Below are positions 49,537-57,930 of a DNA stretch of 64,000 nt, piece after piece. The stretch is from Actinomadura sp. KC06. GTDB lineage: Bacteria > Actinomycetota > Actinomycetes > Streptosporangiales > Streptosporangiaceae. Made by a program: the position numbers and the translations under genes. The stretch's first letter is position 1. Each line of letters begins with the position of its first letter. The DNA lies in contig NZ_SMKT01000032.1 in NCBI RefSeq assembly GCF_004348735.1, forward strand, positions 1 to 64,000, in the 5' to 3' direction. The notes beneath the pieces were generated by a model. It did not search any database. It was not told the origin of the DNA and saw only the letters and a list, made by a program, of their open reading frames with translations.

Positions 49537-50376
49537 ATGGAGGAGATCTCGCTCGCGCTGGCCGCCGGGCTGGTGGCGGCGTTCAACCCGTGCGGCTTCG
49601 CGCTCCTGCCGTCCTACCTGACGCTGCTGATCGCCGCGCCCGGGGCGGGCGGCGTCTGGCGGGCGCTGCGGCTGTCGGCCGCGATGACCGCGGGGTTCGT
49701 TACTGTCTTCGGCGCCTTCGGCCTGCTGATCTCGGCGTTGACGAGCTCGATCCACCAGTACCTGCCCTGGGTCACCATCGTGATGGGCCTGGTCTTGGTC
49801 GCGCTCGGCGGATGGCTGGTGACCGGGCGGGAACTGATGCTCCGGCTGCCGCGCCTCCAGGCGGGCGGGCTGTCGGGTTCGCTGGCCGGGCTGTACGGAT
49901 ACGGCGCCTCGTACGCCGTCGCGTCCCTGTCCTGCACGATCGCACCGTTCCTGGCCGTCACCGGGCTGGTGTCCGACGGGACGGGCATCGTCGCCGGGCT
50001 GGCGGCGTTCGCCGCGTACGGCGTCGGCATGGGCCTGGTCGTGGGGTTCCTGTCGATGCTGGTGGCGCTGGCGCACGACGCCGCCGTGGCGCGCACCCGC
50101 CGGATCCTGCCGTACGTCTCCCGCGTCAGCGGTGCCCTGCTGCTCCTGGCCGGGGCCTACGTCGCCTACTACGGCTGGTACGAGACACGCGTCAACGCGG
50201 GCGCCGAGGCCGACTCCCCCGTCGTCCGGACCGCCACCGAGATCCAAGGCGCATTGTCCGACTGGATCGACCGGATCGGAATCTGGTGGATCGCCGCCGC
50301 CTTCGGCGTCCTCACGGCCGGAACGGTGACGGCCCGCAGCCTATGGCGCCACCACCGCTCAACCCGTCCAGGGTGA
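49537..50376 (+). CDS. ccdA: CcdA/DsbD-like membrane electron transporter
   Basis: 279 residues, six membrane helices. The two redox Cys lie in FNPCGFALLPSYL and AVASLSCTIAPFLAV, in helices 1 and 4 as in CcdA. It passes electrons from cytoplasmic thioredoxin to the partner lipoprotein at 48978. A C-terminal tail of about 60 residues contains one more hydrophobic helix (WWIAAAFGVLTAG). Likely co-transcribed with the preceding gene. Confidence 0.9.
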   Translation: MEEISLALAAGLVAAFNPCGFALLPSYLTLLIAAPGAGGVWRALRLSAAMTAGFVTVFGAFGLLISALTSSIHQYLPWVTIVMGLVLVALGGWLVTGRELMLRLPRLQAGGLSGSLAGLYGYGASYAVASLSCTIAPFLAVTGLVSDGTGIVAGLAAFAAYGVGMGLVVGFLSMLVALAHDAAVARTRRILPYVSRVSGALLLLAGAYVAYYGWYETRVNAGAEADSPVVRTATEIQGALSDWIDRIGIWWIAAAFGVLTAGTVTARSLWRHHRSTRPG

Positions 50377-50470
50377 GTCGGGTCGCCACCCGCGTGAAGT
50401 CAGCCGTCCTCAGCGTGGCGCCCGGCGCCACGCCGTTCACCGGGCTCTACCGGGCGCGGATCACCCCTGA

Positions 50471-50908
50471 CTACGAGGTGGAGTGAGGGATGGCCTGGAT
50501 GAAATCGTCGAGTGCGCCGCGGCGGCGGGCTGAAGAAATGTGGTCGATGTAGTCGCGGGAGGCGACGATCTCTCCGTCGCGGACGCGGAGGACGAATATG
50601 CACGGCACCCGGAATGGTTCCCCGGTCTCGGTCGTCCCGCGGTAGGCGAACTCGGCGACGATGACTTCCGGATCCGCGGTCTCGTGCACGATGATGTCGG
50701 CCGGTTCCTGGCGGGGAGGCGGCAGGCTTTTGCCGGCCGCGAAGTGCTCGCGCAGTTCTTCGCGGGTGCGCATCGGCCCGTCTTCGAACGGCGAGAACGG
50801 ATGCTCGACGCGGGTCTGCTCCGCGTACAGGTCGGGCAGCTCGTCCCAGCGGCCTTCCGAGACTCCCCACACGAGCTCGAGGAACACCTCGCGAGGACTG
50901 GGCGCCAT
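50471..50908 (-). CDS. SnoaL/NTF2-like protein
   Basis: 145 residues, NTF2-like: PREVFLELVWGVSEGRWDELPDLYAEQTRVEHPF, then REELREHFAAG and VPCIFVLRVRDGEIVASRDYIDH, a typical ketosteroid-isomerase-like strand order. Role not assignable. ATG 50908 with GGGAGGG upstream. It is divergent from the TetR gene with a palindrome between, so is probably its target. Confidence 0.85.
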   Translation of the reverse strand: MAPSPREVFLELVWGVSEGRWDELPDLYAEQTRVEHPFSPFEDGPMRTREELREHFAAGKSLPPPRQEPADIIVHETADPEVIVAEFAYRGTTETGEPFRVPCIFVLRVRDGEIVASRDYIDHISSARRRGALDDFIQAIPHSTS

Positions 50909-50947
50909 GATCCCTCCCGATGACACGGTAGGCTTCCGAAGTGGAGA

Positions 50948-50963
50948 CTCCGAATATACGGAG
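50948..50963. promoter_or_regulatory. TetR-type operator
   Basis: CTCCG AATATA CGGAG, 14 of 16 bases palindromic, flanked on both sides by the direct repeat GTGGAGACT (50941 and 50964). It lies in the 67-bp gap between the divergent NTF2-like and TetR genes, so autorepression and control of the neighbour are expected. Confidence 0.6.
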
Positions 50964-50975
50964 TGGAGACTTCGG

Positions 50976-51539
50976 ATGTCAATGGAACCCACGCGCGCCG
51001 ACGCCCGCGACAACCGGGCCCGGATCCTGGAAGTGGCGGAGGACGTGTTCGGCAAGGGCGGCTCGGCGGCCTCCACCGAGGAGGTCGCACGGCTCGCCGG
51101 AGTCGGCATCGCCACCGTCTTCCGCCATTTCCCGACCAAGCGGGTGCTGGTGGAAGCGGTTCTGGTGAAGCATTTCGACCGCCTGTGCGGGGAGGCGCGG
51201 GGCCTCGCCGATTCGGCCGATCCGGGCCGGGCGTTCTTCGATTTCTTCCGCCGGCTCGTGGCGGACGCCGCGGGCAAGCTCGCCATCATCGAGGCGTTCA
51301 CCGACGCGGGCGGCGACGCCGAGGGCAGAGCGGCCCAGGGGCCGCGCGACCTCCGCGAGGCCGTCGGCGTCCTGCTCGGTCGGGCCCAGGACGCCGGGGC
51401 GGTCCGGGCGGACGTCCGCCTGGACGAGGTCTACGCGCTCCTCGTCGGCGCCTCCCGCGCCGCCGCCCACCTCCGCCTGGACGAGCCGGTCCGCTCCCGC
51501 GCGCTCGGGATCATCTTCGACGGCCTCGCCCCGCGCTGA
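50976..51539 (+). CDS. TetR-family transcriptional regulator
   Basis: 187 residues. N-terminal helix-turn-helix: NRARILEVAEDVFGKGG, TEEVARLAGVGIATVFRHF (recognition helix) and PTKRVLVEAVL. C-terminal helical ligand domain. ATG 50976 begins 12 bp after the palindrome at 50948. The inducer is unknown. Confidence 0.92.
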   Translation: MSMEPTRADARDNRARILEVAEDVFGKGGSAASTEEVARLAGVGIATVFRHFPTKRVLVEAVLVKHFDRLCGEARGLADSADPGRAFFDFFRRLVADAAGKLAIIEAFTDAGGDAEGRAAQGPRDLREAVGVLLGRAQDAGAVRADVRLDEVYALLVGASRAAAHLRLDEPVRSRALGIIFDGLAPR

Positions 51540-51553
51540 CGCCCGACCACTCG

Positions 51554-51709
51554 TCAGTCGCGGAGCAGCCGCCACACGGTGAGGGCGAGCCTGGCCCGCG
51601 TCAGGCCCGCGGGCTCGGTGAGGTCGGCGCCCAGGGTCCGTCCGATCTGTTCGAGGCGGCGGGCGACGCTGCTGTGGTGCAGGTGGAGCTGGTCTGCGGT
51701 GTCGCGGCG
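51554..51709 (-). pseudogene. C-terminal fragment of a PucR/CdaR-type regulator
   Basis: The minus strand encodes about 50 residues typical of the PucR C-terminal helix-turn-helix: TADQLHLHHSSVARRLEQIG, then LTRARLALTVWRLL and a stop. No start codon or upstream domain exists; the frame stops matching at about 51709. On the opposite strand, 51711-51758 encodes QIAELGAALRRALAD plus stop, like the tail of another protein. Two gene ends are therefore fused tail to tail, a deletion or recombination scar. Confidence 0.6.
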
Positions 51710-51773
51710 GCAGATCGCCGAACTCGGCGCCGCCCTGCGCCGTGCCCTGGCCGACTGAGCCCGGCCGCGCTCG

Positions 51774-52862
51774 TCAGGGGGCCGGGGCGGTGAAAGTCAG
51801 CGCGCGGGCCGGGTTCTCCACCATGATCTTGTGGACGGCCTCGTCCGGAACCCCGAGGCGCCGGAGCGCCGGCAGGAAATGGTCGGGGATGTAGCTGTAG
51901 CCCTGCCCGCCGTAGCGCTTGAGCTGGATCTTCTGGCAGACGTCGTGACCGAGCAGGATCTGCCCGGAGTACCCGTCCTCCACCAGGTCCGCGATGCCGC
52001 GGGCCATCTTGTGGTCGCCGAGCAGCACGAGATGGCCCCACGGGCTGCCCGGCGAGGCCAGGAAGTCGAACTCGATGAAGACGCCCCGCGCGAGCACCCG
52101 CCGCGCGAAGGGCAGGTCGACGGCCAAGGTCCCGGCGTGGCCGATGACGACGTTGGACGGGTCCGCGCCCTCCTCGTCCAGGATGTCGAGGACCGTGAAC
52201 TTCTCCTCGCCGACCCCGCCCACATGGAACGTGATCGGAGCGCCGGTGATGCGGCTCGCCCGCCCGGCGGCCCGGACGCTCTTGAGCTCGCCGGACGTCA
52301 GCGGCGCGCACTCCGCGCCGACCTCGCCGATGATCCCGGCGTGGATCCCGGTGCCGTCGGCGCCGTCCACGATGTCGCGGACGATCACGGCGGTGAGGTC
52401 GTCGACGGTCCGCTCGTCCATGTCGGGCGGGTGGAAGGTCGGCGTGTACCAGCCGGCGCCCATCACGATGTGGAGCCCGCTCGCCCGCGACATCCGCCGC
52501 AGCGAGCCGGGATCGCGGCCGATGCCGAGGTTGGTCACCTCCACGACCGTCCCGCCGCCGGCGCGCTGGAACTCGCGCACCTCCGCGAGCATCTCGTCGA
52601 AGTCCGCGAGGACGTCGTTGTCCGCGTTGACGGCCCCGTGCCTGGTGCGGGCCAGGTTGGCGAGGGTGAGCGGTTCCCGCGCCTGCGGGGAGTCCTCGCC
52701 CGGACGCAGCGCGTGGGCCGGACGGCGCAGGTCGACGAAGAGGTGCTCGTGCATGAGCGTCGGGCCGAGGGCCGAAGGATCGACCGGCCCGGTGACCGTG
52801 AGCACCTGACCGGCGAGGTCGGGAACGGCCGACGGCAGGTCCATCGGCTTCATCCGCTTCAT
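51774..52862 (-). CDS. Phosphotriesterase-family metal hydrolase (lactonase-like)
   Basis: 362 residues, TIM-barrel amidohydrolase superfamily. Metal ligands are visible: HEH (38-40, in TLMHEHLF), Glu180 (IGEVGAE, in place of carboxylated Lys, as in PTE-related proteins), His213 (TFHVGG), His242 (IGHAG) and Asp307 (LLGHD). The family includes lactonases and aryl/phosphotriesterases. Start ATG 52862 overlaps the stop of the upstream paralogue by 4 bp, so the two are co-translated. Confidence 0.88.
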   Translation of the reverse strand: MKRMKPMDLPSAVPDLAGQVLTVTGPVDPSALGPTLMHEHLFVDLRRPAHALRPGEDSPQAREPLTLANLARTRHGAVNADNDVLADFDEMLAEVREFQRAGGGTVVEVTNLGIGRDPGSLRRMSRASGLHIVMGAGWYTPTFHPPDMDERTVDDLTAVIVRDIVDGADGTGIHAGIIGEVGAECAPLTSGELKSVRAAGRASRITGAPITFHVGGVGEEKFTVLDILDEEGADPSNVVIGHAGTLAVDLPFARRVLARGVFIEFDFLASPGSPWGHLVLLGDHKMARGIADLVEDGYSGQILLGHDVCQKIQLKRYGGQGYSYIPDHFLPALRRLGVPDEAVHKIMVENPARALTFTAPAP

Positions 52863-53920
52863 CCGCGGCCCTCCGTCATGGTCAGCCAGCGGCGCGGATT
52901 CGACTCCGTGAGGGTGCTCAGCAGGGCTTCGTCCGCCCCCAGATACCCCAAGTAGGGGACGAACTGCTCGGCGACGAAACCGTATCCGCCGCCGCCGAAC
53001 GCCTTGAGGTCGATCTTGCGGGCGACGCGAGGCGACAGCAGGATCTGCTCGGCGTGGCCGCGCTCGGCGAGGTCCAGGACGGCGGCGGCGACGTCCTGGT
53101 CGTCGACCTCGCGGTTCACGGTCGGGAGGCGGCCGAGCCCGTCGAACTGCAGGAACACGCCGCGATCGGCGAGCCGGGCGAGGGCGTCGGCGTCGGTGGC
53201 GAGCCCGTCGCAGTGCCCGACGGCGACGCGGCCGAGGCCGGCGCCGGACGCGTCCATCAGGTCGAGGAGCCCGTGCGTGGCGGCCGCCGTCGCGGCGCGG
53301 TCGATGAGCACGGGGGCCCCGGTGCGCCGGGCGGCGTGCGCGACGGCGGCGACCAGGACGCGGTCGGCGGGACGATCGGGGTCCAGCCCCTCGATCTCAC
53401 CGATGACGCCCGCCCGGACGCCGTCCACGCCCTCACGGAGTTCACCGATGATCTCGGCGGTGAGGCTCTCGACCGTCCTGTCCGCGAGTCCGGGCGTCCG
53501 GGACGGGGAGTATCCGCCGCACCCCATCACCACGGCGACCCCGGTCGCCCGGGCGAGGTCGGCCAGCACCCGCGGCGCGCGGCCGAGGTCGGCGCCGGTC
53601 ACCTCGACGACGGCACCGCCGCCCAGGGCGGCGAAGTCGGCGAGCTCGGGACGGACGTCCGCCGCCGTAAGCCGCCGGTCGTCCCGGTTCAGCGCGCCCA
53701 GGGCGAGCGCGCCGAGCAGCTCCATGCTCACAGGCTCCTCGTCCACGCCTGCCTCGAAGACGCCGTTCGCGCCGCCTTCGGAGAGACCGTTCGCGTCGGC
53801 TTCGGAGAGGCCGTTCAGGTCGCTGACCAGGTGGACGGAGGTGACCGTGTGCCCGAGGGAACGCGGATCGACAGGCCCGGTGACGGTCACGACCTGTCCG
53901 GTCGCGCTCGGTGCGCTCAT
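52859..53920 (-). CDS. Degenerate phosphotriesterase-family paralogue, probably non-catalytic
   Basis: 353 residues from ATG 53920 (in-frame GTG codons upstream to 54025 are possible). It aligns along its length with the protein at 51774 (GQVVTVTGPVDP, VVEVTG, GEIEGLD, GAPVLID, VAVGHCDGLA, EQILLSPR). Only three of six metal ligands remain: His38 becomes Ser, His213 becomes Asp, Asp307 becomes Arg; His40, Glu180 and His242 equivalents stay. It also carries an insert of three 8-residue repeats (NGLSEADA type) at about 36-59. An obligate partner or regulator of the active paralogue is inferred. Confidence 0.8.
   Translation of the reverse strand: MSAPSATGQVVTVTGPVDPRSLGHTVTSVHLVSDLNGLSEADANGLSEGGANGVFEAGVDEEPVSMELLGALALGALNRDDRRLTAADVRPELADFAALGGGAVVEVTGADLGRAPRVLADLARATGVAVVMGCGGYSPSRTPGLADRTVESLTAEIIGELREGVDGVRAGVIGEIEGLDPDRPADRVLVAAVAHAARRTGAPVLIDRAATAAATHGLLDLMDASGAGLGRVAVGHCDGLATDADALARLADRGVFLQFDGLGRLPTVNREVDDQDVAAAVLDLAERGHAEQILLSPRVARKIDLKAFGGGGYGFVAEQFVPYLGYLGADEALLSTLTESNPRRWLTMTEGRG
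53747..53815. repeat. 24-bp in-frame tandem repeat inside the degenerate phosphotriesterase gene
   Basis: Two near-identical 24-bp units and a diverged third (for example CCGTTCGCGCCGCCTTCGG then CCGTTCGCGTCGGCTTCGG), encoding NGLSEADA, NGLSEGGA, NGVFEAGV. The unit length is a multiple of three, so copy number can change without a frameshift. Confidence 0.75.
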
Positions 53921-54276
53921 CTCACGGATAGGCTGGTCGTCATTCCCGGGCTCCACGCCGGTCAATGTATCGATCACCGTCCGCAGGCCCTCTTGTGTTT
54001 CACCGCACGCTAGTTGACGTTCCACGCACGCCGACCGGCCCGCGCCTGCCGCCCGACGTGTTTGGCCTCATCCGGAATCGGACCGGATGGCATGGCGTAG
54101 TCAGGCTAAGGCAGAATGAAAGTTGCATCGCGGCCAACCCGCTTGATCCATTCGGCGACGTTTCGGCCCGAATGAATGCGTCAACCCCGCGTGTCACACT
54201 GGCGGGAACTGACCTGATACGGCCGCTCAACCCGTTCTGACTGGCGGCACTTCTGCTGTTAGGCGATCCTGACGGC
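53921..54276. other. Intergenic region between divergent phosphotriesterase-like and TIR genes
   Basis: About 356 bp, AT-richer than its surroundings at 54100-54260. Open frames here have no family resemblance and no ribosome site. It must hold the promoters of both units, but no convincing -35/-10 pair or palindrome was seen. Confidence 0.5.
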
Positions 54277-56823
54277 GTGAGCACGACCGACGACGCAGGT
54301 CGGAAGAGATTCTTCATCAGTTACGCCGGACCTGACCGGCTGTGGGCCGAGTGGATCGGCTGGCAGCTCGAACAGGCGGAACACGATGTGGAACTCGATG
54401 TGTGGGACTGGGGACCGGGCGAGAACTTCGTGCTCCGCATGGACCAAGCGCTGCGTTCCGCAAACCAGGTGCTCGCCCTTTTCTCCGCGTCGTACTTCGA
54501 GCAGGACCGTTTCACGACCGATGAGTGGACGTCCACAATCGCGATCAAGGAGTACGGCCCGCGGCTGGTGCCGGTACGGATCGAGAACCTTCCCAGGGAG
54601 AGATTCCCCGCCGCGTTGCGGGCGATGACGACGCTCGACCTCTTCGGTCTGGAGGAGGACCAGGCGCGACGCCGTCTGCTGGAGCTCGTGGAGCAGCCCG
54701 GGCACCCCGCGAGCAGCCCGGTCTTCCCCGGCCCAGGGCGCAGCGGCGTCCCGCGCGGGCTGGGGCCGCGGCTGCCCGGCGCCGGGCCGCAAGTGTGGCG
54801 GGTCCCCGCTCGAAACGCGTCCTTCGCCGGACGGGACTCGCTGCTCGTGGAGATTCGCGAAGCGTTGACCGTGTCGATCAGCGGAGTGGTAGTCCTCTAC
54901 GGCGGAGGCGGTTTCGGAAAGACGCAGACAGCGATCGAGTACGCGCACCGATTCGCCTCGGACTATGACGCCGTTTGGGTCATCGATGCCGAGCAGAGCG
55001 AATTGATCACTGGTCAGCTGGCGGCGCTGGCGACCGAGTTGGACGTGCGAGCGCCGGTGACCGATCAGACGGTCACCGCCCACCGCGCTTTGGCGGAGCT
55101 GCACAAATCGGAGAGATGGCTGCTGGTCTTCGACAATGCTGAAGATCCGGCGGAGATAATCGACTATCTTCCCGGCGGGCGCGGGCACGTGCTCATCACG
55201 TCCAGAAATTCAGCGTGGGCCGAAGCTGGTACCCGTATCGCGGTAGAAGTGTTCACGCGCGAAGAATCCGTGCGGCTTCTGCATAACCTCGTCCCCCGTC
55301 TGTCGCCCAGTGAGGCCGCGCACCTGGCGGAAATTCTCGGGGATTTGCCGCTGGCGCTCGTCCAGGCCGCCGGTGTCCTCGCCAGCGGGGTGACCGTGGC
55401 CCAGTACGAGCGTTCCTTGGAGGCTCATGCCACGGAGGTGCTCAGCCGCGGGCGGCCGATCTCGTATCCCGCGTCGCTCGCCGCCGCGACGTCCCTCGCG
55501 CTGGAACGGCTCGCGGCGGCCAGGGCCGGCGGCGAGACGGTGATCCGGGCCTGTGCCTATCTGGCGTCCGAGCCGATTCCGGCCGCCTGGTTCTACGCGT
55601 CGCCGCGGTCGGCGGGCGAGGACCTCGCGGACGCGCTGGAGGCGCTTCCGGCGGGCGTCCTCAAGGTCAGCCGGGCCTTCGAGGCCATCACGCGCTACGG
55701 CCTGGCGCGCATCGACCGCAACGAGCTGCGCCTGCACCGCCTCACCGCCGCCGTCATCCGCGATCAGACGCGGGCGCAGCGTGCGGCGTACCAGGCGGTC
55801 ATCGCCGGGCTCCTCGTCGCGGCCGAGCCGAGGACGACCGACAAGCCGGAGACATGGCCGGACTGGGCCGTCCTCGTCCCGCACGTCCTGAGCCAGGATC
55901 CCGCGACGAGCCCTCATGATCCGCTCCGCCTGCTGGCGACCGGCGTCGTCCGCTATCTGGTCTCGAGCGGGCAGACTCAGACGGCGCTTCCCGTCGCGGA
56001 GCATTTCTATGCGTGTTGGCAGGAGGCCCTCGGCCCGGACCACGCGACCTGCCTGGAAATAAGCATGCAGCTGGCCTACGTCTATCAGCGGCTCGGCTTG
56101 TACGCGAAGTCTCAGCGGCTGAACGAGGACTGCCTGGCACGGTGCCGCCGCATTCTCGGCCCGGACGACCCGCGGACGCTCAAGGCGGCCACCGACCTGG
56201 CCACGGACCTCTACGCGCTGGGGGCGGCGGAAAGAGCGTGCGCCTTGAACGAGGAGACGTTCCGCCGCAGCACGGAGGTGTTGGGGGAGAATGCGCGCTC
56301 CACCCTCGGTGTCGCCTACAACTTCGCCATCGACCTGTACACCCTGGGCGACCTCGGCACGGCCCGCGCGATGGTGGAGGAAATCCACGGACGGCGCCGC
56401 GAGGTGCTGGGCGTCGAGCATCCCGATACGTTGAACTCGGCGGGCATCATGGCGGGCCACTTGAGCGAGTCGGGGCAGGTGGAGGCGGCGCGCACCCTGG
56501 CGGAGGACACTCTTGAAATGTGCCGCCGCGCCTTGGGCGAGGACCATCCGCAGACGCTGCTCGTGGCCAGAAGCCTCGCCCTATATCTGCGGCAGCTTCA
56601 CGAAACGGAGGAGGCCCGGCGCCTGGAGGACGAGACGTTGGAGCGCTACCGCGTCGTGCTCGGGGAGGAACACCCGGACACCGCGGCCATGGCCGAGCGG
56701 GTCGCCGTCCATCGAAACGAGGGCGGCGCGGGAAACGGTGAGGCGATCGACCGGAAGGAAGCCGGCCGGGAAGCGTGGAATCACGAACTCATGCAGCTCT
56801 ACAGGGCTTTTCGCCTACTGTGA
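54277..56823 (+). CDS. TIR-NB-ARC-TPR protein (STAND NTPase)
   Basis: 848 residues. TIR domain about 10-130: KRFFISYAGPDRLWAEWIG, LDVWDWGPGENF, and Glu in FTTDEWTS (about 83), the site of the catalytic Glu of TIR NADases. NB-ARC about 185-450: P-loop GGGGFGKTQ at 208-216, Walker B WLLVFDN at about 282, LITSRN sensor and GDLPLAL. TPR array about 560-820 with five or so 42-residue repeats of the LGxxHPxTL kind. In bacteria this layout occurs in immune (anti-phage) sensors and in regulators. GTG start without a strong ribosome site. No cognate partner gene is evident, so it may be a single-gene system. Confidence 0.9.
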   Translation: MSTTDDAGRKRFFISYAGPDRLWAEWIGWQLEQAEHDVELDVWDWGPGENFVLRMDQALRSANQVLALFSASYFEQDRFTTDEWTSTIAIKEYGPRLVPVRIENLPRERFPAALRAMTTLDLFGLEEDQARRRLLELVEQPGHPASSPVFPGPGRSGVPRGLGPRLPGAGPQVWRVPARNASFAGRDSLLVEIREALTVSISGVVVLYGGGGFGKTQTAIEYAHRFASDYDAVWVIDAEQSELITGQLAALATELDVRAPVTDQTVTAHRALAELHKSERWLLVFDNAEDPAEIIDYLPGGRGHVLITSRNSAWAEAGTRIAVEVFTREESVRLLHNLVPRLSPSEAAHLAEILGDLPLALVQAAGVLASGVTVAQYERSLEAHATEVLSRGRPISYPASLAAATSLALERLAAARAGGETVIRACAYLASEPIPAAWFYASPRSAGEDLADALEALPAGVLKVSRAFEAITRYGLARIDRNELRLHRLTAAVIRDQTRAQRAAYQAVIAGLLVAAEPRTTDKPETWPDWAVLVPHVLSQDPATSPHDPLRLLATGVVRYLVSSGQTQTALPVAEHFYACWQEALGPDHATCLEISMQLAYVYQRLGLYAKSQRLNEDCLARCRRILGPDDPRTLKAATDLATDLYALGAAERACALNEETFRRSTEVLGENARSTLGVAYNFAIDLYTLGDLGTARAMVEEIHGRRREVLGVEHPDTLNSAGIMAGHLSESGQVEAARTLAEDTLEMCRRALGEDHPQTLLVARSLALYLRQLHETEEARRLEDETLERYRVVLGEEHPDTAAMAERVAVHRNEGGAGNGEAIDRKEAGREAWNHELMQLYRAFRLL

Positions 56824-56837
56824 CCGACAGGACTGCG

Positions 56838-57401
56838 TCATATTTGGCCTTTGACGATCGCCCAGCGCTCGTGATCCATCCATCTGCCATTGATCTTGAT
56901 AAAGTTCGGTGAGTATCCTTCTTTCCGGAACTGTAATCTCTTGACCAGGTTGAGGGACTTGAAATTCGCCGGCTGAATGTCGGCCTCGACGCGATGCAGG
57001 CCCAGATCGGTGAACGCGTAGTGGAGCAGCAACCGTAGCCCTTCGGTCATGTAACCGTGTCCGGTACCGGACACGAAAGCCCCGTAGCCGATGACCCCGC
57101 GCTGGTACGGCCCGCGGACGATCTCGTTAATGTTGACGAACCCGACCATGGCCTTCGTGGCCAGCAGGCAGAGCACGAACCCGTCCGCGGCGACTTGATC
57201 GAATCGCTTGATGTACCTGTCGAACTCGTCCGCGGTCTTCGGAGCCAGGATCCAGGGACGGAAGTGCGACTCGCTCCCCCGCGCCAGTTCGACAAAGGCG
57301 TCCTGATCGATGGCGGCGACCCTGCGGAGCCCCACTCTCTCCCCGCAGCGAAGGAAAAGATCCTCCGCCTCCTCCGTCGCGCTATGTGTCCTGATGCTCA
57401 C
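56838..57401 (-). CDS. GNAT acetyltransferase (RimJ/RimL type)
   Basis: 187 residues. RimL-like order: LRRVAAIDQDAFVELARGSE, MVGFVNINEIV, GYGAFVSGTGHGYMTEGLRLLLHYAF (acetyl-CoA loop region), LHRVEADIQPANFKSLNLVKRL and KINGRWMDHERW. N-terminal acetylation of a protein or acetylation of a small amine. Codon use is less GC-biased than the neighbours, suggesting recent transfer. Start GTG 57401 is chosen; TTG 57425 and GTG 57413 are alternatives. Confidence 0.88.
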   Translation of the reverse strand: MSIRTHSATEEAEDLFLRCGERVGLRRVAAIDQDAFVELARGSESHFRPWILAPKTADEFDRYIKRFDQVAADGFVLCLLATKAMVGFVNINEIVRGPYQRGVIGYGAFVSGTGHGYMTEGLRLLLHYAFTDLGLHRVEADIQPANFKSLNLVKRLQFRKEGYSPNFIKINGRWMDHERWAIVKGQI

Positions 57402-57570
57402 GATTGGAGAGTACACCTCTACCAAAGATCACGCACTGGCCGGAAGAGCCAAAGCGTCCCGGTCTAATCGCCTGCCATCCGTCGAGTGCGCGGACATTTA
57501 TGGACGCTCTAGTGGATCAGGCACAAGGCCGTCATCGACTCCCCCATGGGTGCGCCATCAAACGCCCCGA

Positions 57571-57586
57571 ACCGTCAGAAGACGGT
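57571..57586. terminator. Small hairpin downstream of the tRNA-like element
   Basis: ACCGTC AGAA GACGGT, perfect 6-bp stem with a 4-base loop. It lies 4 bp beyond the 3' end of the tRNA-like remnant on the minus strand, where tRNA terminators usually sit. No T-tract. Confidence 0.35.
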
Positions 57587-57589
57587 CGC

Positions 57590-57669
57590 GGACGCGCTCG
57601 GGATTCGAACCGGAACCCCTATGCCCAGGGCCAACAGGATGCTCAACAAAGCCATTTACCACGATCGTC
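57590..57669 (-). pseudogene. Degenerate tRNA-like sequence (possible attachment-site scar)
   Basis: On the minus strand a T-arm (GGTTCGAATCCC) is followed by a 3' acceptor-like GCGCGTC, which pairs 5 of 7 with GACGATC at the 5' side. An anticodon-like loop TTGGCCC (would read GGC) has a weak stem. The T-stem has one C-C mismatch, the D-arm is poor, and no CCA follows. It is probably a decayed tRNA or an att remnant and not a working gene. Confidence 0.35.
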
Positions 57670-57787
57670 GCAACACAGATCGTCCGACCCCGCGGTTGCT
57701 CTCCTGCAGCACCATGCCCGCGCAATCAGGGGTCCTGTGTCGCATCAAAAGCTTGACCGGTAAATGGCGGCCAGATACCGCCGGCCC

Positions 57788-57930
57788 GCTGAGGCCGACG
57801 GGATCGCCCGCGCCGGGATCGCGCGGACGTTCCAGACGCCGCTGATCCCCAGCGGCATGACCACCAGAACTTCGTCGCGGCGGGCCGCTACATCTCGCAT
57901 CGGCCGCCGCTGAGGCCGAGCGCTGCTGGG
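57788..57930 (+). pseudogene. Frameshifted fragment of a LivG-type ABC ATPase
   Basis: The plus strand reads IARAGIARTFQTPLIPSG (57803-57856), the strongly conserved LivG segment, then, after a frame change near 57862-57867, NFVAAGRYISHRPPL, which continues the normal LivG alignment. No P-loop, signature or Walker B. It is the middle of an ABC ATPase left after deletion. The rest of 57402-58146 holds no intact gene. Confidence 0.6.

Noticed and set aside
50373-50486. Possible 37-codon gene (ending TPFTGLYRARITPDYEVE) after the CcdA-like gene
   Set aside because: GTG start overlaps the CcdA stop, which fits coupled translation, but it is very short and no family is recognised; could be a remnant.
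53965-54240. 91-codon plus-strand frame between the phosphotriesterase-like and TIR genes
   Set aside because: No ribosome site, no homology-like pattern and overlap with the 5' end region of the divergent gene.
57590-57669. A functional tRNA gene
   Set aside because: Mismatches in acceptor, anticodon and T stems, a poor D-arm and no CCA; kept only as a tRNA-like remnant.
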